DNA of 64,000 nt from Juglans regia (Eukaryota > Streptophyta > Magnoliopsida > Fagales > Juglandaceae), in assembly GCF_001411555.2 (NCBI RefSeq), contig NC_049909.1, forward strand, positions 21,624,623-21,688,622, written 5' to 3'. Below the pieces are notes generated by a model. The model was given only the letters and a program-made list of their open reading frames with translations. It did no database searches and was not told the DNA's origin. The position numbers and the translations under genes are program-made. Below are positions 58,540 to 64,000 of the stretch, piece after piece (positions within the stretch are counted from its first letter, which is position 1; the number at the start of each line of letters is the position of its first letter).

Positions 58540-59354
58540 TTTAAGTAAGTCGTAGTTTCATATGTATAAGTCCTAATCGAATCATCATTCTATATTTCAT
58601 TAAATTAATTAAATATTTTATTTATCAAATCTCTTATTTAAGAAAGAATTAGACTCACATGTAAGATAAAATATTAAAATATAAAATAAATAATAAAATC
58701 AACATTTTCTTATTATCTTAACCCATTTTATTTCACAATCTATTTTCAACCACCAATGTCGACAATTAGTCGTGATTTTCCAATTTTAGACATTAAATTT
58801 GTAATTATAATATATTAAGAAAATAATATAATAACAACTATATCATATTCCATTTGCAACTTAGTATGTAATAAATTTTTTTTTCATATACTTTAAACTG
58901 TTAATAGGACAATAGTTTTGAATTAAAGTGAAAAGAACTAAATTTTTAATATGAAATTATAGATAAATTGTAAAGCAGTTGGTATTTATCATTATCCAAT
59001 ATATTATATTAATCCTCTTTTTGGAAAGTTTGATTTTGGAATTTCTTTTTTCCTTATAATTTTAAAATGATTAATTGGAAATAGTATACTTTTTCGTGTA
59101 ATCTGTCGATTCTGTCCGTGTGTCGAGCATTTCTCCTCCTATATATATAATTAAAATTGGCCGGTGTGATAATACGATAACCTGATCACATTATGATCTA
59201 TTAATTATGAATTTTTTTATTTATGCAAAGAAGACTTGGTCTCTAATTGATTAGTAAATTTAAATATATAAAATATATTTTTTTTGCTCCCACTACTGCT
59301 TACGTCCCAATTAAATTCAAACTGATCCTATCGTCTCTCTCTTATAATTCTCAA
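58540..59354 (+). repeat. Orphan RLK 5' flank (block P copy 5)
   Basis: Closest to 50390-51072 (both carry GACTTGGTCTCTAATTGATT), then rejoins leader sequence (CTGCTTACGTCCCAATTAAA, 59293) before ending at about 59354. Preceded by a truncated X copy (58431-58466). No RLK coding exons follow. Confidence 0.75.
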
Positions 59355-62300
59355 GAAAAAAGATATTTCAATGAATTTTTTATTTTATTTTTTAAAATAT
59401 ATTTTTTTTATTTTACATATTAATTTTTATAATATATCATACATCAATTTATCAATTTTTTTATACCAATTAAATATTATACTTTTTATTTTTTTTTTAT
59501 TTTAAATTTTTTTTCTAACTATCAATAATTTAATCAAATGTTTTGATATTTATAATATCTCTCCATATGTAATTTTATATAATTATGTTCTATTTTAAAT
59601 TAATTCAAATTTATAAACTAAAATAAGATATAAATTAATTCAAAAAATAAAAAGAAGAAATTAATTCAACTTCAAATTTTGCCATTAGCGTCTAGCAAAA
59701 AAGAAAGTGTAAAAATAAAAGAGAGGATTTTAAATAAAAATAAATGACTTTTAAGAAAATGAAAAAAATTAAATAGTAAGAGAGAAAAATTAATTTAAAA
59801 TATTTACAATGGCGATTAGCTCGTTTCACATCTAACATATACTATAACAGAATGTAAAATAAAAGAAGAAATATAAGATTCGTTGGAGGTCATTTTTAAG
59901 AAAATTTCTTTATATTGTAAAGAAAAATGTATAATATAGGAAGTGCGCTAGACTTGGCGCAGATTTTCATGAACAACTGTGGATATCGAGTTGAGGAGTT
60001 GTGGTTCTTCATGCAGCCACACAGGCAGGTGCAATACAATCACACTTTGTATAAGAACTGTGTACGGATACCGACAGAGTGCAATAATTTTTTTTTTTAA
60101 AGAAATCGCCATTGGGTATAAAATATAAAACAAATAATAAAATTTATCTTTTTATATTAATTTAAGTCGTGATTTTATATGTATAATATTATATAAGAGG
60201 TCGTAATCCAATCATCATTCTATATTTTATTAAATTAATTAAATATTTTACTTATCAGATATCTCATTTGAAAAAAAAATGAAACGAATATAGCAATATT
60301 TTACTTATATGTATAATATTTTCATGAACAACGGATATCGATTTCTTTCTGCTCACTTTAAATCCATTCTCTGTTGTATATATAGTATCTGGAAATTTCC
60401 CATCTGCTCCTTTTACGTTTCATTCTCAGTTATGTATACGGTATCTGGCAAAAAGAATACAAGAAATAAACTGAGAAATAAAATTATAAACTTCAAAACA
60501 TGTAGTTACATAGTAAAGTATGCTAAAACAACAGAAAAACATATATAAGAAATAATTCAGAAGATAAGAAATAAAAACATACATATGTACATCTACAGAT
60601 ATTCATTAAGCTCAAAAGAAAACTGATGCTTAGAAAAAAAAAATTCTTCACACATGTTCAGATCATATCTAATCAAATATCATATACAGTAAAATATACT
60701 AAAACAAGATTAAATCATATATAATAAATCAGACAATGAGAAACAGAGAAGTAAAGTTTTATAAACATTAAAAAAAAAAACTGAGCCAATATATTCATCA
60801 CAACAGCCCAACGCATAAAATAAAATGACAAAATAGATCACGAAGAGTAAAGCTCAGAAGATATAACAATCTATGTTCAGATATGACATATATTCATCAT
60901 AAAAGATATACGTTATAAGATATATACAGGTCTATTCATATAACATACATATTTTTGTGATGATATAACATATATTCATCACCAAAAGGTCTTAGATATA
61001 ACATAAAAGAAAAATATCTAAGACCTGTTCAGATCTATACATGAAAAAAAAAAATCACAACTAAACCAACTTAAAAAATATATATATATATACATCCACT
61101 CAAATCTGTAGCAAGAAAAAAAAAACACAGCAAACAACTTTAGTTCTGTCTGTACACATAGGAATGATACTGTCTCCCTAAGTTTCTACATAAACTGAGA
61201 TCTGTTGGAAATAAACAAAGTTTGTTCATTTACATACAGATAAACGATGGAATGAACAAAAAAAAAGAGTAAAAGAAGAGAAAAAACCAGATTGAAAAAA
61301 TAAATTAACATGGAAGAAAAAATAAATAAATAAATCAGATCTGAAAATAATCTCTTCAAATTTGTGAACATCTGTTCAAAGAGAAACAGAGATTAAAGAG
61401 ACGAAGAACCCAAAATCACAAAACATAAATCACATAAATAGAACCACTTGAAATAAAAAGGTCCTTCAACGAAAGAAAACAGCACTGCAACCCAAAACAC
61501 AAAAATAAAACAAAATAGCAAAAAAAAAAATGAAATCAAAGAAATCAATTCTTATATGTATTGGGAAGAAAAATACCTGTCAAAGAAAAAAACAACTGCA
61601 AAGGGAGATCCGAAGAACAGATCTAGAGATCTATATGCATTTGAAGAAAAATAGACCTGCAACCAAAATAAAATTTAGAAAATAGAATCTCAGATCAGTG
61701 CGTGTTGAGAAAAAATTATATATGCGAAAATTATTTATGCGAAAAATTGCTGTTGCCATTTTTACAGATCTAGAGATCTATCTAAATAATGAGTTCTTAA
61801 TTAATGTAAAATAAATTAATGAATATTAAATAATATTCTTAAAATAATAAAATTATTTAAATTAATTAATTTTTTAAAACTATATTATTTTCTTAACTCT
61901 AAAATATAAAAATATTTACTTGAAAATTAATCATTGTTTAATAACGTTACAAATACTTCATTTAAAATGATTTTGATAAAATATTTAGAAGATTTTATAA
62001 TACTTAATCGATTTAAAAATCATCGGCTGAATTTAATAAATCGTACTTTTTTTTTTGGATTGAAATGAAAAAAAAACACATTGTTACATGTTTGTTGACC
62101 TAGCTACTAGCACATGATTTATTAAATTTTTTACTTAGTATATGAGTTGTACTCGGAACCTAATAACACATGGAAATATAATTTATTGATAATTCAAATC
62201 AATTCATATATCTATTATAAAGTAAATAATATGTTCCAATTTATTGTATTTATTATTATCCCTAATATGTTAATATAGTTAAATTGTATAAATATAATTA

Positions 62301-62640
62301 TATTTTTATTATATTCTGTCTTTTATATATTATTTTTAAACATATATGTTGATTATATCTTTATTTCAAATGTGCCATCACGATAGTTGGAATCTTGCAT
62401 TTTTGCTTGCCTTTTATTGATCCCTTAGTTTTTGATATGTCCTTATCCCTTTTAATATAAAAAAAAGTCTGGTGTTTATATTTTGTAATAATTATTTTAC
62501 TTATTCACATAATTGTTGACAATATCTTCTAGCATATTTATCCTAGATTTTAGCTACAAATATTGAACTACCTAGCTATGAAGTACGTACTAAAAGCCTT
62601 GCACGAAATCATAACTAATACTTAGGCCATGTATGGAAAG
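59355..62640. other. AT-rich gene-free interval
   Basis: Contains a decayed X copy (59957-60027) followed by a truncated P block (60105-60270). From about 60300 to 62640 there is only AT-rich DNA with repeated ACATATATTCATC- and CAGATCTATA-like words. No protein, RNA gene or clear transposon end seen. Confidence 0.5.
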
Positions 62641-63470
62641 TGGAAAGTGAGATGAATGCATCTCAAACCTACTACATTGTTAATGTCTTTCATCAAACCA
62701 TTAGATGCAAAACATATAAGGGAGGTATATGAGCTTCAGTGGATAATTAATTTTCGAACCATTATTGAGAATATTGAATATGACAAATTGCCGCTTAAAT
62801 CGCCAGATTATAATATTGTTTCGCTAAATCAACTTGAAAAAAATTGTTTGAAACAATGCATGTTTCTAAATTGTGTATTATGGATTTGAAAAAAATATGG
62901 AGATTAGAGGTTGGTTGGGATGAAATAGAGATGGAGGATGAGAACTTCTAATTTGTCTGTTGTGGATTTGAAACAGTGCATGTTTCTAAATTAGGTATTG
63001 TGGATTTGAAATATAAAGATTAGAGGTTGATCAGAATGAAATAAAGATGAAAGATAAGAATTTGTTAAATATGTGTTGTGGATTTGAAAAAATGCATGTG
63101 ATTAAATTTAGAATGTTGATTGTTTGTTATAATTCAATTAATGTAGTAATACTAAACTTTTATTGATACATTTAATACATACATGATCGAAGTCAGATTT
63201 ATGATGTGTGATTTACATTAGTCATTTTATTAGATCAATTAAAATAACTTCTCTACACTTGTTTTTTTTTTTTTTATCCTTTTTAGAAATATGGAGATTG
63301 GAGGTTAGTTTTAATGAAATGAAAATAGAAGATAAGAACTTGTGATTTTTGTGTTGTGAATTTAGAACATTTCATATGTCTGGATTTAGGATATTGATTG
63401 TTTATTAGCTTAAATTAATATGGTAATATTAAATTTTTATCGATACATTTAATTGCCAATTTTAATGCAG

Positions 63471-63775
63471 CGATCCACATTTGTGGTTAGAGGCATTCGA
63501 TGACAGTGCCTCAATCGCAATGGTAGCCTTTGAACCTACAGCAGAACGAATTCTTGATCGTACAACAACAGATATTGTGCAGCATGTAGAGCAGGTAAGA
63601 TTTATACTTTTACGCACATTTAAGAAATTTAACAAATTATTATTTTTATATGTTTTTGCCATTACGGGAGGATCATTCGTACATAGAGAACATTACAAAT
63701 AGGATTGAAGATAAAGAGTTGATGATTGTTTTGGGTGCATTTATGAATGAATTTGGGAAACTGCGCCAAAACTAA
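63471..63775 (+). CDS. 3' exons of a replication-protein-A-like gene or fragment
   Basis: Exon 63471-63594 has an acceptor TTTAATGCAG and donor GTAAGA. It reads DPHLWLEAFDDSASIAMVAF, then EPTAERILDRTTTDIVQHV. The next exon is about 63671-63775, after an AG, in the same phase (DHSYIENITNRIEDKELMIV, LGAFMNEFGKLRQN) and ends in TAA. The FDDSAS...VAFEPTAERIL pattern resembles the DNA-binding OB-fold (Rep_fac-A_C) of RPA70-like proteins, which bind single-stranded DNA. Upstream exons are not found in 60300-63470, apart from an unrecognised open frame at 62656-62889. It may be a fragment of the kind carried by Helitrons. Confidence 0.45.
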
Positions 63776-64000
63776 ACTTAACGTATTATCTGTCAATGAT
63801 ATACGTAAGACAGCAGAATAGTTATTTCAATTTCCTTCTAGACTTCCAGTTATTATAATGTATAGCTATAATAAATTCATATGTAAAATTATGAGATAGC
63901 TCTTGCTTTTTATTTGTAATTATGATGATAACGCATTAATTTCAATAGTCACTTTTTTTTTTATCTATAATAGAAAATTGTGTAATTATAAATATATGTT
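63776..64000. other. 3' flank of the RPA-like exons
   Basis: AT-rich, no further features recognised before the window ends. Confidence 0.4.

Overview
This is nuclear DNA of a flowering plant. The genes have many short exons with GT-AG introns, the intergenic DNA is AT-rich, and there are Ty1/copia elements, Helitron-like insertions and many small MITEs. The MITE style (internal runs of GAGATGAGATGAG and TCAACTCATCTCAAC) reminds me of Juglandaceae or other Fagales. That is a recollection, not proof.

The region is a degenerating tandem cluster of two gene types: LRR-VIII malectin receptor-like kinases (RLK) and PMR5/trichome-birefringence-like (TBL) acetyltransferase-type proteins. Unit 1 has RLK-A (606-10843), whose 24 exons join into one uninterrupted 1033-codon frame, followed by TBL-A (20921-23229), a pseudogene. 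Between them lie two Helitron-like insertions: 11307-15189 on the minus strand, and about 15791-20765 on the plus strand, which carries a WEE1-like kinase fragment. The corresponding interval of unit 2 lacks both, so it acts as an empty site.

A third RLK lies on the minus strand (36475 down to 23916). Its exons are recognisable but contain stops, frameshifts and lost splice sites. It is split by two minus-strand copia elements: one at about 24590-27902, running into a 100-base assembly gap at 27903-28002, and one with both LTRs at 30392-35571. Its kinase part is missing.

Unit 2 has RLK-B (42708-52888), which keeps exons 1-11 and the kinase tail. The middle of the gene is replaced by 2.8 kb of duplicated flanking DNA bounded by a near-identical inverted repeat. 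TBL-B (53968-56394) follows. It is nearly full length but has GES in place of GDS and an out-of-frame last splice junction.

From 56.9 kb to 60.3 kb there are further orphan copies of the RLK 5' flank, each preceded by a short repeated exon-like block ('X') of unknown origin. The last kilobase holds the 3' exons of a replication-protein-A-like gene or gene fragment.

The only RLK that could make a full receptor is RLK-A. The rest is a record of tandem duplication, inversion and transposon insertion. I found no rRNA, tRNA, CRISPR or prokaryotic-type system.
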